Assembly (NCBI GenBank): GCA_019075925.1 | Contig: JAGXAC010000002.1 | Coordinates: 1-50,453 of the forward strand | Direction of reading: 5' to 3' | DNA: 50,453 nt | Origin: Hyphomicrobiales bacterium | Lineage (GTDB): Bacteria; Pseudomonadota; Alphaproteobacteria; Rhizobiales; Xanthobacteraceae | Part shown: positions 15,037 to 22,650 of the stretch, piece by piece | Numbering within the stretch: position 1 is the first letter of the stretch | Layout: each line of letters begins with the position of its first letter | The notes under the pieces: generated by a model | Database searches by the model: none | The model's input: only the letters and a program-made list of their open reading frames with translations | What the model was told of the DNA's origin: nothing | Translations under genes and position numbers: made by a program

Positions 15037-15846
15037 ATGGAACAAGATGCTCCCCGCCTCCCTCAAGGTCGTGCACAGCTAGTCCGCGTCCTGTCTGCGG
15101 CAGGGGACGTGATCCATGTGGACGACGTGGCCAGCACTCTGCAACTCGACCGCATCGCGGCCGCCCAGCGTCTTTCGCGCTGGACCGAGCAAGGTTGGCT
15201 GAGACGCGTCGGTCGGGGGGCCTATGTCGCCGCTTCGATCGACACGATGGGATCCGATCGCGTCCTCGACGATCCCTGGGTGCTCGTCCCCGCGCTCTTC
15301 GCGCCGGCATATATCGGCGGGCGCACAGCGGCCGAGCATTGGGATCTCACCGAGCAAATCTTCAAGGACATCGTCGTGATGACGGCTCAGGCCGTGCGTC
15401 AGAAGCGACAGGAGCGGCACGGCGCGCTGTTCTCGCTGAAGCACATCGATGAGCGGAAGCTCTTTGGTACGAAGAGTGTCTGGCGTCATCAGACCCGCGT
15501 GCCCGTCTCCGACGTGCACCGCACTGTCATCGATATGCTGGACGACCCTGCAGTAGGCGGCGGCATCCAGCATGTAGCGGATTGCCTTGCTGCTTATCTG
15601 CGACGCGGCGACCGCGACAACGAAAAGGTCATCGAGTACGCGGTGCGTCTCGGCAACGGCGCCATCTTTAAGCGCCTCGGTTTTCTGGCCGAGCGCTTGC
15701 CCGACGGTGCTGAGCTCGCCCGCCTTTGCGAACACCATCTAAGCGGCGGCCATGCGAAGCTCGACCCTGCCCAGGATGGATCGCATGTGGTGACAAAGTG
15801 GCGGCTGCGCGTGCCCCAACGCTGGGCTCGCGAGGAAACGACATGA
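15037..15846 (+). CDS. abiEi: AbiEi-family antitoxin with N-terminal winged helix
   Basis: A 269-residue AbiEi-type protein. The N-terminal winged helix (about 10-65) shows DDVASTLQLDRIAAAQRLSR, the wing and the GRGAYVAA turn typical of AbiEi/abortive-infection antitoxins. The rest is the antitoxin domain with YIGGRTAAEHWDL and PVSDVHRTVIDMLDDP, signature segments of the family. It acts as a transcriptional repressor and antagonist of the AbiEii nucleotidyltransferase in a type IV toxin-antitoxin system that gives abortive infection. The stop overlaps the toxin start by four bases. The ATG at 15037 is preferred; a GTG at 15028 in the same frame overlaps the inverted repeat. Confidence 0.88.
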   Translation: MEQDAPRLPQGRAQLVRVLSAAGDVIHVDDVASTLQLDRIAAAQRLSRWTEQGWLRRVGRGAYVAASIDTMGSDRVLDDPWVLVPALFAPAYIGGRTAAEHWDLTEQIFKDIVVMTAQAVRQKRQERHGALFSLKHIDERKLFGTKSVWRHQTRVPVSDVHRTVIDMLDDPAVGGGIQHVADCLAAYLRRGDRDNEKVIEYAVRLGNGAIFKRLGFLAERLPDGAELARLCEHHLSGGHAKLDPAQDGSHVVTKWRLRVPQRWAREETT

Positions 15847-17300
15847 TCGATAAGCGTGAAATCCTCGCGATCTCCCAGCAGACGTCCCTCACGCCACACG
15901 TCGTCGAGAAGGATTATGTCCTCGGATGGATGCTCGCCGGCATCTACAGCCACGAAGACCTCGCGGAGAGTTGGGTGTTCAAAGGCGGCACCTGCCTGAA
16001 GAAGTGTTTCTTCGAGACCTACCGCTTCTCCGAGGACCTCGACTTCACGCTCACGAAGCCGGAGCACCTCGACGCCGGCTTTCTGAAGAACGCATTTTCT
16101 GAGATCGGCGAGTGGATTTACGAACAGACCGGCATCGAGATTCCAGCCGACAAGCAGGAGTTCGAGATCTATCAGAACCCGCGCGGACAGATCTCGTGCC
16201 AGGGAAAGATCAGCTACAAAGGGCCCGTCTCATCGACCCACGGTCTTCCGCGGATCAAACTCGACCTGACAGCGGACGAGCGTGTCGTTCTGCCGCCCGT
16301 CCAAGCGCAGATTTTTCACCCGTACACCGACGCTCCAGACGAGGGCATCCACGTCCTGGCCTACGACTACATAGAGGCGTTCGCCGAAAAATTCCGGGCT
16401 CTCGCCGAGCGAACGCGTCCTCGCGATCTTTACGACGTGGTGAATCTGTACCGAAACGGCGAAGCGCGCCCGGAGCCGCGGCGCTTCATGGAGGTCCTGC
16501 GCGCCAAATGCGAATTCAAGGGCATCGGCATTCCGAGCATAGCTGACCTTGAGCCTCACCGTGCGGATCTTGAGGCCGGTTGGACCCACATGCTGGAACA
16601 CCAGCTTCCTGCGCTGCTACCCGTGGCAACTTTCTGGGACGCGCTCCCGGAGATCTTCGCTTGGCTCCAAGGCGCTATTCCGCAACCCCTCGCGGCGATG
16701 CCCATCGGCGCTGGTGATACACTCATCCGCGAGCGCATAGTCGGCCTGCCTGCCGGCGGTCGAGGGCAAAACTATATCGAGATGATCCGCTTCGCAGCGG
16801 CCAACCGTCTCCTCGTTGAAATCGACTATCGCGATAAGCAGGGCAACCGCTCAACCAGAGCAATCGAGGCTTACTCGCTTCGCCGCTCGCAGGCGGGAGA
16901 CGTGTTGCTCATGGCCGTGCGTGCGGACAACGGCCAACCGCGCAGCTATCTGGTCAATAGCATTCTTGGGGTGAACGCCACTCAGACGTCATTCTCGCCG
17001 CGATATCCCATCGAACTCACGCCGTCTGGCCCCCATACCATTCCGCACACCGCGAGTTCGGGTTCGGGAGGTGTTTTCGGACTGGGCCGTTCGCCCATTC
17101 GGCGCCCACCTGTCCGCCGATCGGTCCGAAGCACGAGTTTCGGGGCGGCAAGCGGTCCAACCTACGTTTTCAAATGCACCGTCTGTGGAAAGACCTTCAA
17201 CAAGAAGAGCTATGACGCGACGTTGAACAAGCACAAAAACAATCGGACTGGCTACGAATGTTACGGCACGTTCGGAACATTTGTGAGAACAAAATACTAG
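15843..17300 (+). CDS. abiEii: AbiEii nucleotidyltransferase toxin fused to a WYL domain and a C-terminal zinc finger
   Basis: A 485-residue protein; ordinary AbiEii toxins have about 300. Residues 1-290 are the AbiEii/AbiGii nucleotidyltransferase, with FKGGTCLKK (G48-G49) and SEDLDFTL (D65, D67). AbiEii-type toxins add nucleotides to RNA acceptors and stop growth. Residues about 310-385 look like a WYL domain (MIRFAAANRLLVEIDYRD, IEAYSLRR, SYLVNSILGV), a ligand- or nucleic-acid-sensing fold. After a Ser/Gly/Pro/Arg-rich linker (395-440), residues 443-474 form a finger with C445, C448, H464 and C473. The start is the ATG overlapping the abiEi stop. The frame is intact throughout, so the fusion is real in this sequence. 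Confidence 0.85.
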   Translation: MIDKREILAISQQTSLTPHVVEKDYVLGWMLAGIYSHEDLAESWVFKGGTCLKKCFFETYRFSEDLDFTLTKPEHLDAGFLKNAFSEIGEWIYEQTGIEIPADKQEFEIYQNPRGQISCQGKISYKGPVSSTHGLPRIKLDLTADERVVLPPVQAQIFHPYTDAPDEGIHVLAYDYIEAFAEKFRALAERTRPRDLYDVVNLYRNGEARPEPRRFMEVLRAKCEFKGIGIPSIADLEPHRADLEAGWTHMLEHQLPALLPVATFWDALPEIFAWLQGAIPQPLAAMPIGAGDTLIRERIVGLPAGGRGQNYIEMIRFAAANRLLVEIDYRDKQGNRSTRAIEAYSLRRSQAGDVLLMAVRADNGQPRSYLVNSILGVNATQTSFSPRYPIELTPSGPHTIPHTASSGSGGVFGLGRSPIRRPPVRRSVRSTSFGAASGPTYVFKCTVCGKTFNKKSYDATLNKHKNNRTGYECYGTFGTFVRTKY

Positions 17301-17626
17301 CGAACCGGCGGTCTATGGTCGGAGAGGATTGGCTTGGCAACAAAACTGCGGACGAGATGCTTGATCATGATTGTGCAACAGGCCGTTGCACAAATGGCTT
17401 GATTGAGGCCCTCCTCTTCAAGGAGCTGCGACTCCGCATCGGGCCTCTGTACAAACCGCAGGTCCACCCATTATCCATCCACCCGCCGACTCGAACGAAC
17501 TCGAACCAAGGAGCTTTCCGTGAACCCGGGCGCGGCGTGGTGCTCTCGGAGCAGCAAGCCAGATGGTCGAGCATTGAGCAATTCGCCGATCTTTGAAGTC
17601 GTCCTCCTGTCCACTCGCGCTGCACT
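17301..17626. other. Gene-free stretch with a perfect 8-bp inverted repeat
   Basis: No convincing gene lies in these 326 bases. TTGTGCAA at 17371-17378 and TTGCACAA at 17386-17393 are exact reverse complements around CAGGCCG. It has no T-run after it. Its position beside an excisionase-like gene makes a recombination or regulator binding site possible, but nothing in the sequence proves this. Confidence 0.4.
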
Positions 17627-17857
17627 ATGTCATCTCTATTTCTCACACCCGAGGAGGTCTACGAGCGTTATCGAGGAATGATCAGCTTGGGCACGTTGCG
17701 CAATTGGCGGATGATGAAAATCGGGCCATCCTTTCTGAAGCTCGGACGCGCGGTTTTATATCCTCTCTCGGAGTTAGAGGCATGGGATCGAAAGAACCTC
17801 GTGATCTGTCGTGCTGCAAAGGTCTTGAGCGCGAAGGAACGCGAGGCAGCGGGATGA
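17627..17857 (+). CDS. Excisionase/AlpA-like small helix-turn-helix protein
   Basis: A 76-residue protein with an HTH_17/excisionase-type winged helix: LFLTPEEVYERYRG, then TLRNWRMMKIGPSFLKLGRAVLYPLSELEAW (in pieces: TLRNWRMMKIGPSFLKLG and RAVLYPLSELEAW). The pattern of a TPEE helix, NWR recognition helix and YPLSELEAW end is typical of excisionases and AlpA regulators on integrated elements. Such proteins bend DNA at attachment sites or control integrase genes. It lies about 100 bases from the radC stump that marks the island edge. No integrase is present in the window. Confidence 0.72.
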   Translation: MSSLFLTPEEVYERYRGMISLGTLRNWRMMKIGPSFLKLGRAVLYPLSELEAWDRKNLVICRAAKVLSAKEREAAG

Positions 17858-17954
17858 TCATGAACCGTCAATATCCACCGCCTCCAATCTCCGGCCCCAC
17901 TGAAATCAACGATTCAAGAAATAACAATAAAATCAGCAACATGTGGATGAGAGT

Positions 17955-18122
17955 GGTTTGGTGCATAATCATCCGTCCGGCGATCCGACCCCGTCGCGCG
18001 CCGACATCCAGATGACGCAGCAGATCATCGCCGTGGCGCAGCCACTCGGCGTTTCCGTGCATGACCACATCATCGTCGGCAAGGACGGCCACTCAAGCCT
18101 CAAGGGGCTCAAGCTGATCTAG
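17955..18122 (+). pseudogene. radC: 3' stump of radC (JAB/MPN domain), island boundary
   Basis: The frame reads [20 protein letters not shown], continues through [16 protein letters not shown] and stops at a TAG after KLI. This is the C-terminal third of RadC, including the JAB metal-site HNHPSGDP motif. Before about 17955 the same frame is AT-rich and unrelated, with no start and no ribosome site. The 5' two-thirds of radC are absent here, so the gene was cut by an insertion or a deletion. It marks the right end of the defence island; the missing part might lie at the island's left end outside the window. Confidence 0.85.
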
Positions 18123-18289
18123 TTCGAAGACTTCGACTGGTCGCCGGATAAATGATTTAAACGGCAATTCGCCACGTATTATCCGTTTATCAAAGCACAT
18201 TGGTCGGCAAAGGAAACGTTCGCTTTGTGAATCAACACGCTGCAATGCCCACTTTCGGCCGAGCGGGTCTTTAGCCGGCCGGAGCGGCG

Positions 18290-19276
18290 CTAGCGGGCGC
18301 TGGCAAGCTGCAAGGCGTTGAACCGGGCGTTCTGCTCGTCGCTCAGCGTCTTTTGAAAATCGGCAAGCGCGACCTGAATGGTCTGCGCTGCACGCCAAGC
18401 GGCGTCGAGGCGCTCTTCGGTCGCTTCCAGCCGGCCCAAAGCCGTGCGCGACACCGCGCCGGGGCAGTCGGCATCAAGATTGGCTTGCGCTCGATTGAAC
18501 GCATCCTCGACTTTGGCCAGGGCCGGGCGCTGGGCAACCGTCGGCTGCACGGCGCGCTCAAGTTCGGCCAGCGATCGCCGCGGCGATCCGCCCGGTGTCT
18601 TGCAGGCCGGTGCGATACCGTTGAGGGCTGCGCCCGCGCCGTCAAAATGGGCGCGCTGCTCATCGTTCAAAGATTGTTCGAAAGCCTGCAGCGGCGGCCG
18701 CACGATCTCCAGCGCCATAATCATGGCGTCGAGCTGGTTGACCATCAGCTGCAAGCGCGCGACCGGTTGAGCCGGGATTTCAGTCGGACAGGATTTGATC
18801 AGATAGCCGTTGGCCTGACCAAGCGCGGTGCCGAGCTTCTGTAGCAGCGGCTGCTGCTTGGCGTCGGGCGATGTGACCTTGGTGATGCGGCCGACGATCT
18901 CCGCCGTCCGATCGCGATAGGGACACAAGTCCGCATTGCGCTGCGGAGCGTATTTGGCAAAGGCTTGGTCGAAAATATCCCGGTAGCCGAACGACCAAGA
19001 CGACGACGTGCTCGGGGTAAAAATCTCGTCATAGATCGACGGCCAGGCGAGCACCGGATAGAGCAAGCTTGGCGGCCCGGCCGGGGCGGCTTGCGGCGTC
19101 TCGGTGGCGGCCGGCTCAGTCCGCGCTACATGCCGATGGCGATGCCCGCCAGGGATAGGCACATATAAGTGGAACGGCCCAAAATTCAGGCCGAACGCGC
19201 GGGCTGCGTGCGATGTCGGAAAAAGCGTAATGAACGCAAGTGCAATAACGCCAAGACGCGCGCTGAACGTCGGCAT
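18290..19276 (-). CDS. Periplasmic LTXXQ-motif (Spy/CpxP-like) protein
   Basis: A 328-residue exported protein. Residues 1-27 are a signal peptide (hydrophobic VIALAFITLF, cleavage near SHA-ARA). A His-rich and Pro/Ala-rich segment follows, then two long helical repeats each ending in a variant of the LTXXQ motif: LNDEQRAHFDGA and LSDEQNARFNAL. LTXXQ proteins related to Spy/CpxP are periplasmic and act in envelope stress or as chaperones; multi-copy forms are common in Bradyrhizobium relatives. It is a single gene with no operon partner. The exact function is not known. Confidence 0.7.
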   Translation of the reverse strand: MPTFSARLGVIALAFITLFPTSHAARAFGLNFGPFHLYVPIPGGHRHRHVARTEPAATETPQAAPAGPPSLLYPVLAWPSIYDEIFTPSTSSSWSFGYRDIFDQAFAKYAPQRNADLCPYRDRTAEIVGRITKVTSPDAKQQPLLQKLGTALGQANGYLIKSCPTEIPAQPVARLQLMVNQLDAMIMALEIVRPPLQAFEQSLNDEQRAHFDGAGAALNGIAPACKTPGGSPRRSLAELERAVQPTVAQRPALAKVEDAFNRAQANLDADCPGAVSRTALGRLEATEERLDAAWRAAQTIQVALADFQKTLSDEQNARFNALQLASAR

Positions 19277-19410
19277 GGCTCAAGCCCTCCAAAAACCAGC
19301 CCTGAAAGGCACGGAATAACGCGCTCGAAAGGCATAAGTTCCGTCAGCCGCGTCGCGGGCACATTACCCGTGCCTTGATCCCTGCCTTAGCCCCTGCCTG
19401 GCCGACGCGC

Positions 19411-20166
19411 CTACGTCCGCTGCGGATTAAGGGCGCGCAGGCCGTAATAGTTACACAATATCGCTTCGATATCGGCGGGAAAGAACGGCTTTTTGAGGAA
19501 AGCTGCGCCGTTTGAGCGGGCGCGCATTTCCACAGCCGGGTCCTGTGTCGAGGTGATGAGGACAAAAGCCGGGTCGCGCTTAAGGCGCCGAATCTCCGCC
19601 ATGGTTTCCAAGCCGCTGAAGCCTGGTAAGTTGTAGTCGACAAAAACGATGTCGAAATCGACATTGCATGCGAGCTCGATCGCCTCACCGCCCTGCGCCG
19701 CCTCGCTCACATCGAACGGAAAGCGCGTCGCCGCGAGCGTCTTGCGCACGATGCTCCGCATCGTGGACGAATCGTCCAGTACCAGCGCGCGGCAGGTCCG
19801 CCGCACGCGGCTGACGTTCTCCAAAAACCGCTTTGCGTCCAGGAACTGCACGGGTTTCGTCGCGATGGCATCGGTCGGAAATGCGCCAGTGGTCTTGTTC
19901 GGTTCCGTCAGCAGGACCGTGAACGGCGGCTTTGTCGCTTCACGCGCAGCCGCAACCATCTGCGCAATGGCCCGATCGCCGAGCGCCGCATCGATCAAAA
20001 GGAGATCGACATTGGCTGCGAGCAAACGGATGCCGATCTCGGCGTTCTCCGCTTCGACTAACTCAGCCGGCGTGCGTGCCGTCGCAACCGCTTTACGCAA
20101 CAGGTCCCGATCGCCCGGCAAAGCCGAGGCCACCATCACCTGGACCGAAAACAGGTCGTCGCTCAT
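19411..20166 (-). CDS. Response regulator with two REC domains, the first degenerate
   Basis: A 251-residue protein with no output domain. The second REC domain (about 125-245) is complete: LDDSS acidic pair, phospho-acceptor D in VFVDYNLPG, T in ITSTQ and K in FLKKPF. The first (about 5-115) keeps LIDAALGD and a terminal ATKP but lacks the acidic pair, which is replaced by VASALPGD, so it probably cannot be phosphorylated. Such proteins resemble CheY-like or PleD-like receiver tandems used as shuttles or in cell-cycle control. The ATG at 20166 gives MSDDLFSVQV with GGAAAGG upstream; a longer frame exists but is unlikely. The roughly 290 bases from 20167 to the next gene hold nothing I recognise. 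Confidence 0.75.
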   Translation of the reverse strand: MSDDLFSVQVMVASALPGDRDLLRKAVATARTPAELVEAENAEIGIRLLAANVDLLLIDAALGDRAIAQMVAAAREATKPPFTVLLTEPNKTTGAFPTDAIATKPVQFLDAKRFLENVSRVRRTCRALVLDDSSTMRSIVRKTLAATRFPFDVSEAAQGGEAIELACNVDFDIVFVDYNLPGFSGLETMAEIRRLKRDPAFVLITSTQDPAVEMRARSNGAAFLKKPFFPADIEAILCNYYGLRALNPQRT

Positions 20167-20459
20167 GGCGCCCGCCTTTCCTGAACACCAACCGCCTCGC
20201 CGCGGCAAGCTCGGCGGTCGCTTTGTTTACAACTTGTGATGGTATGCCACGTCAAGCCAGCCCACCAGCTTTTCACTGAATTCGCCGTGACCACCGCTGC
20301 AGCATATGCCGCGCCACCGCGTCAGCCGGATACGGCAACAGGCAGCCCAAGGACTCAGCAGCCCCAGAACGAAGCAACCCGAGAACGACGATGACACCCG
20401 GCAGCGGCCGAAAATTCCACTCGGGGAATAGGGTTCGCCGGTTACGTGGCCGGGCCGGC

Positions 20460-20894
20460 TTACGGCGTCTTTTGATCGCCGCGCGGGTTGGCGAGCAGCA
20501 TCTGCGTGCAGCGAAACAGCGCAATGGTCTTGCCGGTCGTTTCGCTTTTAACCTCGGCATCCCAGACTTGGGTCGTGCGTCCGCCGTGAACGAGGTTCGC
20601 CTCACAGACAATGCGCCCTTCGAGCGTCGTGCCGATGAAGTTCGTCTTAAGCTCCAGCGTCGTGAAACCGGCAACGTCGTTCGGCAGCGACATCATGCAA
20701 CCGTACCCGCACGCGGTGTCGGCCAAGGCCACGACCGTCGCGGCATGCAGATAGCCGTTCGGCGCCAGATGCCGCTTGCCGATGTCGATGAAGCCACGCG
20801 CAAAGCCGCTGCGAAGTTCTTCCCAATCGATTGACAGAAGATCGGGCAAATACCCGGCTTGCTTGGCGCGGTATAGCTCGATCGCGCTGTTCAT
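20460..20894 (-). CDS. PaaI-family hotdog thioesterase
   Basis: A 144-residue single-hotdog protein. GYLHAATVVALADTACGYGC is the PaaI/YigI-type active-site loop and helix (Asn-Gly-x-x-His-Ala, then Asp), and TLELKTNFIG is the following conserved strand. These enzymes hydrolyse acyl-CoA esters, often of aromatic acids; the real substrate cannot be told. The ATG at 20894 yields MNSAIELYRAKQAG; the longer frame from 20984 overlaps the next gene. It lies 25 bases after the inhibitor gene's stop on the same strand. Confidence 0.8.
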   Translation of the reverse strand: MNSAIELYRAKQAGYLPDLLSIDWEELRSGFARGFIDIGKRHLAPNGYLHAATVVALADTACGYGCMMSLPNDVAGFTTLELKTNFIGTTLEGRIVCEANLVHGGRTTQVWDAEVKSETTGKTIALFRCTQMLLANPRGDQKTP

Positions 20895-20919
20895 GATGAA
20901 ATCCTCGTGCGCCTTTTCG

Positions 20920-21609
20920 CTACTGCCGCACCAGCAGCACCGGGTCCGCGCTCTGCGGCACACGAAGCCAAGTGTTGGCGTCATTCTCTTCGAACCGCCA
21001 ACTTTGTCCGCGTGCCGACAGCAGGACCAGTTCGCCCCGCTCCATCCGCCACGCCGTGGGGCCGAAGCGGGCGATCAACGCGTCACAGCCGGGCTTGATA
21101 TTCAGCGCCAACGTGCCTGCCGCGGCGGGAATCCCGGCGAGCGTCAAGCGGCAGATCGGCTTGCCGGCGCCGCGCGCCACCGCCCAATCTCCAATCATGT
21201 CGCCGGCCGACCGTATCGGCGCCGCGGCGGCGCTTTGCAAAACGTAGCGGCCTTCGCCGGGCTGAAAACCGTCGAAGATACCGCTTTCGACCTCGGTGAG
21301 TTCGAGCAAGGCATTGCCCTGCGCATCGAGAAGCCGCAGCGTTCCGAATTTGTCCATGGTCCAGCCGGCGACATCCTTGGTCGAAGGAAACAGATTGGCG
21401 CAATTGCGATCGAGGTCGGCCCGGTAGCCTCCGGGCACGGCATCAGTCTGAAATGTGATGCGGCAGACCCTGTCGCGATCGGCATTGGAAAGCTCCCAGG
21501 CGCCGATCACCGATTTGGCGGCGTCGCTGAGACCGGATGTATCCTGCGCCAGCGCGCCGCAGCAAAGACTCATGGCGATTCCTACGCTGGCGACGACGCT
21601 TCGCACCAT
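20920..21609 (-). CDS. Secreted tandem AprI/Inh-type metalloprotease inhibitor
   Basis: A 229-residue exported protein with a 21-residue signal peptide ending GALAQ. Two beta-barrel repeats follow: IGAWELSNADRDRVCRITF... and IGDWAVARGAGKPICRLTL..., each with the G-W-x-L/V...C-x-L/I-T/F opening of AprI/Inh inhibitors and a later NC/GC cysteine that would form the disulfide. The best-known inhibitors have one such domain and protect the cell from its own secreted serralysin-type protease. The tandem arrangement is less common. No protease gene is nearby, so the target is unknown. Confidence 0.72.
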   Translation of the reverse strand: MVRSVVASVGIAMSLCCGALAQDTSGLSDAAKSVIGAWELSNADRDRVCRITFQTDAVPGGYRADLDRNCANLFPSTKDVAGWTMDKFGTLRLLDAQGNALLELTEVESGIFDGFQPGEGRYVLQSAAAAPIRSAGDMIGDWAVARGAGKPICRLTLAGIPAAAGTLALNIKPGCDALIARFGPTAWRMERGELVLLSARGQSWRFEENDANTWLRVPQSADPVLLVRQ

Positions 21610-21753
21610 GCCCTGCCCTTATTTTGCGCGTTCATGCTGAATGCTAACACGCGGTCAACAGTTCCGTCATGCACACGATACCGCCGGCCGGCGCTTGTGA
21701 TTGTTGCCCGGTTCCTTACATTGATGGGCGTAAGCCAGCAGGCAGCGTGAGGC

Positions 21754-22074
21754 ATGGCAGAACACCACGATCAGCCCGAGCGGCCCCGTCTTGAGCCCGA
21801 AATCATCCCGCCGGCGCGATCGCGGGGCGATAACGAATGGCCGCCGCATGCCTGGCCGCCTTACGCGTCGGCCCATACGCGCCAACGCATTTATGTCGCA
21901 CGGCTTGGCCCATTCGGTTTCGCGCTGCTGATGGCGATAATCGGCATCGTAGTGGCGTTGATACTGCTCGCCGTGGTGGGCGCGATTCTGGTCTGGATTC
22001 CGATCCTCGCCCTGCTGCTTGCTGCAGGCGTCGTCTATCGGCTGCTGCGCCGGGAACGGCCTCTCGGCCGGTAA
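21754..22074 (+). CDS. Small inner-membrane protein, unknown function
   Basis: A 106-residue protein. The first 50 residues are hydrophilic and rich in Pro, Arg and His; residues about 52-95 form two closely spaced or one long hairpin membrane segment (FALLMAIIGIVVALILLAVV and ILVWIPILALLLAAGVV), ending in Arg-rich RLLRRERPLGR. This resembles small membrane proteins common in Bradyrhizobium and relatives. It stands alone. The next gene starts nearly 600 bases later. Confidence 0.65.
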   Translation: MAEHHDQPERPRLEPEIIPPARSRGDNEWPPHAWPPYASAHTRQRIYVARLGPFGFALLMAIIGIVVALILLAVVGAILVWIPILALLLAAGVVYRLLRRERPLGR

Positions 22075-22171
22075 CATTAATTCATCCCAGTTTGGGTTAA
22101 GCCGCGTAATTGCCTGGACACGCAAGGCGCAATACGGACTGAGTTCGCCCCACGCAAACACGAGGGGCGCC

Positions 22172-22309
22172 TTGCGCATTTCCGCCAAAACCCGGCAACG
22201 ACTTGCGTCGTTCGCGTTGCTCACCGGATCGGTCCTGATCTCGCTGAGCGCCGGTGAAGCGGCGACCAAGATTGATTCTCATGTTCCCGAACATGAAGGA
22301 ATGAAATAG
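22172..22309 (+). CDS. Possible small exported peptide (45 aa)
   Basis: A TTG start preceded by GAGGGG opens a 45-codon frame with a basic start (LRISAKTRQR), a hydrophobic stretch (LASFALLTGSVLISLSAG) and a short polar tail ending HEGMK. The layout is that of a small exported peptide. It is supported only by the ribosome site and the signal-like composition. The remainder of the 576 bases between 22074 and 22651 holds no other gene that I can support. Confidence 0.3.
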   Translation: MRISAKTRQRLASFALLTGSVLISLSAGEAATKIDSHVPEHEGMK

Positions 22310-22487
22310 CGCCGCGATCCTCGAACGGACTTTGCGCCGGACGAGTTCCCGCTTTTCGGTTCAGACCTCTTCCTCCGAGCCGGCCACGGCCCCGTGAACG
22401 CAGGTGCGATGAGGCGGAACTTTGCGCCCGATCGATCATGCGAAGTCGTTTGCCCGTGACGGGAACCGTCGCCGCGTATACCACCCA

Positions 22488-22520
22488 TTAACCGTGTCAT
22501 CTTATGAATTGATTAACCAT
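22488..22520 (+). promoter_or_regulatory. TTAACC motifs upstream of the exopolysaccharide locus
   Basis: TTAACCGT (22488-22495) and TTAACCAT (22513-22520) lie 130-160 bases before the first gene of the locus. TTAACCAT is the known CtrA half-site of alphaproteobacteria. The spacing (17 bases between the octamers) is not the classical TTAA-N7-TTAA, so this is only a candidate control region. Confidence 0.25.
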
Positions 22521-22650
22521 CCCGGCTGCCCTGGACATGTGCGATCGCCGGGCTTTGATTTGGTCTTGAGTGTGACGAAACGGGATTGGCGGTGCTGCAC
22601 GCCGCCTTCGCTGTGACGCTGCGCTGCCGGCAACCGAGTCAGTTCGAAGA

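Noticed and set aside
20273-20400. Short minus-strand frame ending LLPYPADAVARHMLQRWSRRIQ
   Set aside because: It looks somewhat protein-like but has no start with a ribosome site and overlaps a longer shadow frame; not enough support.
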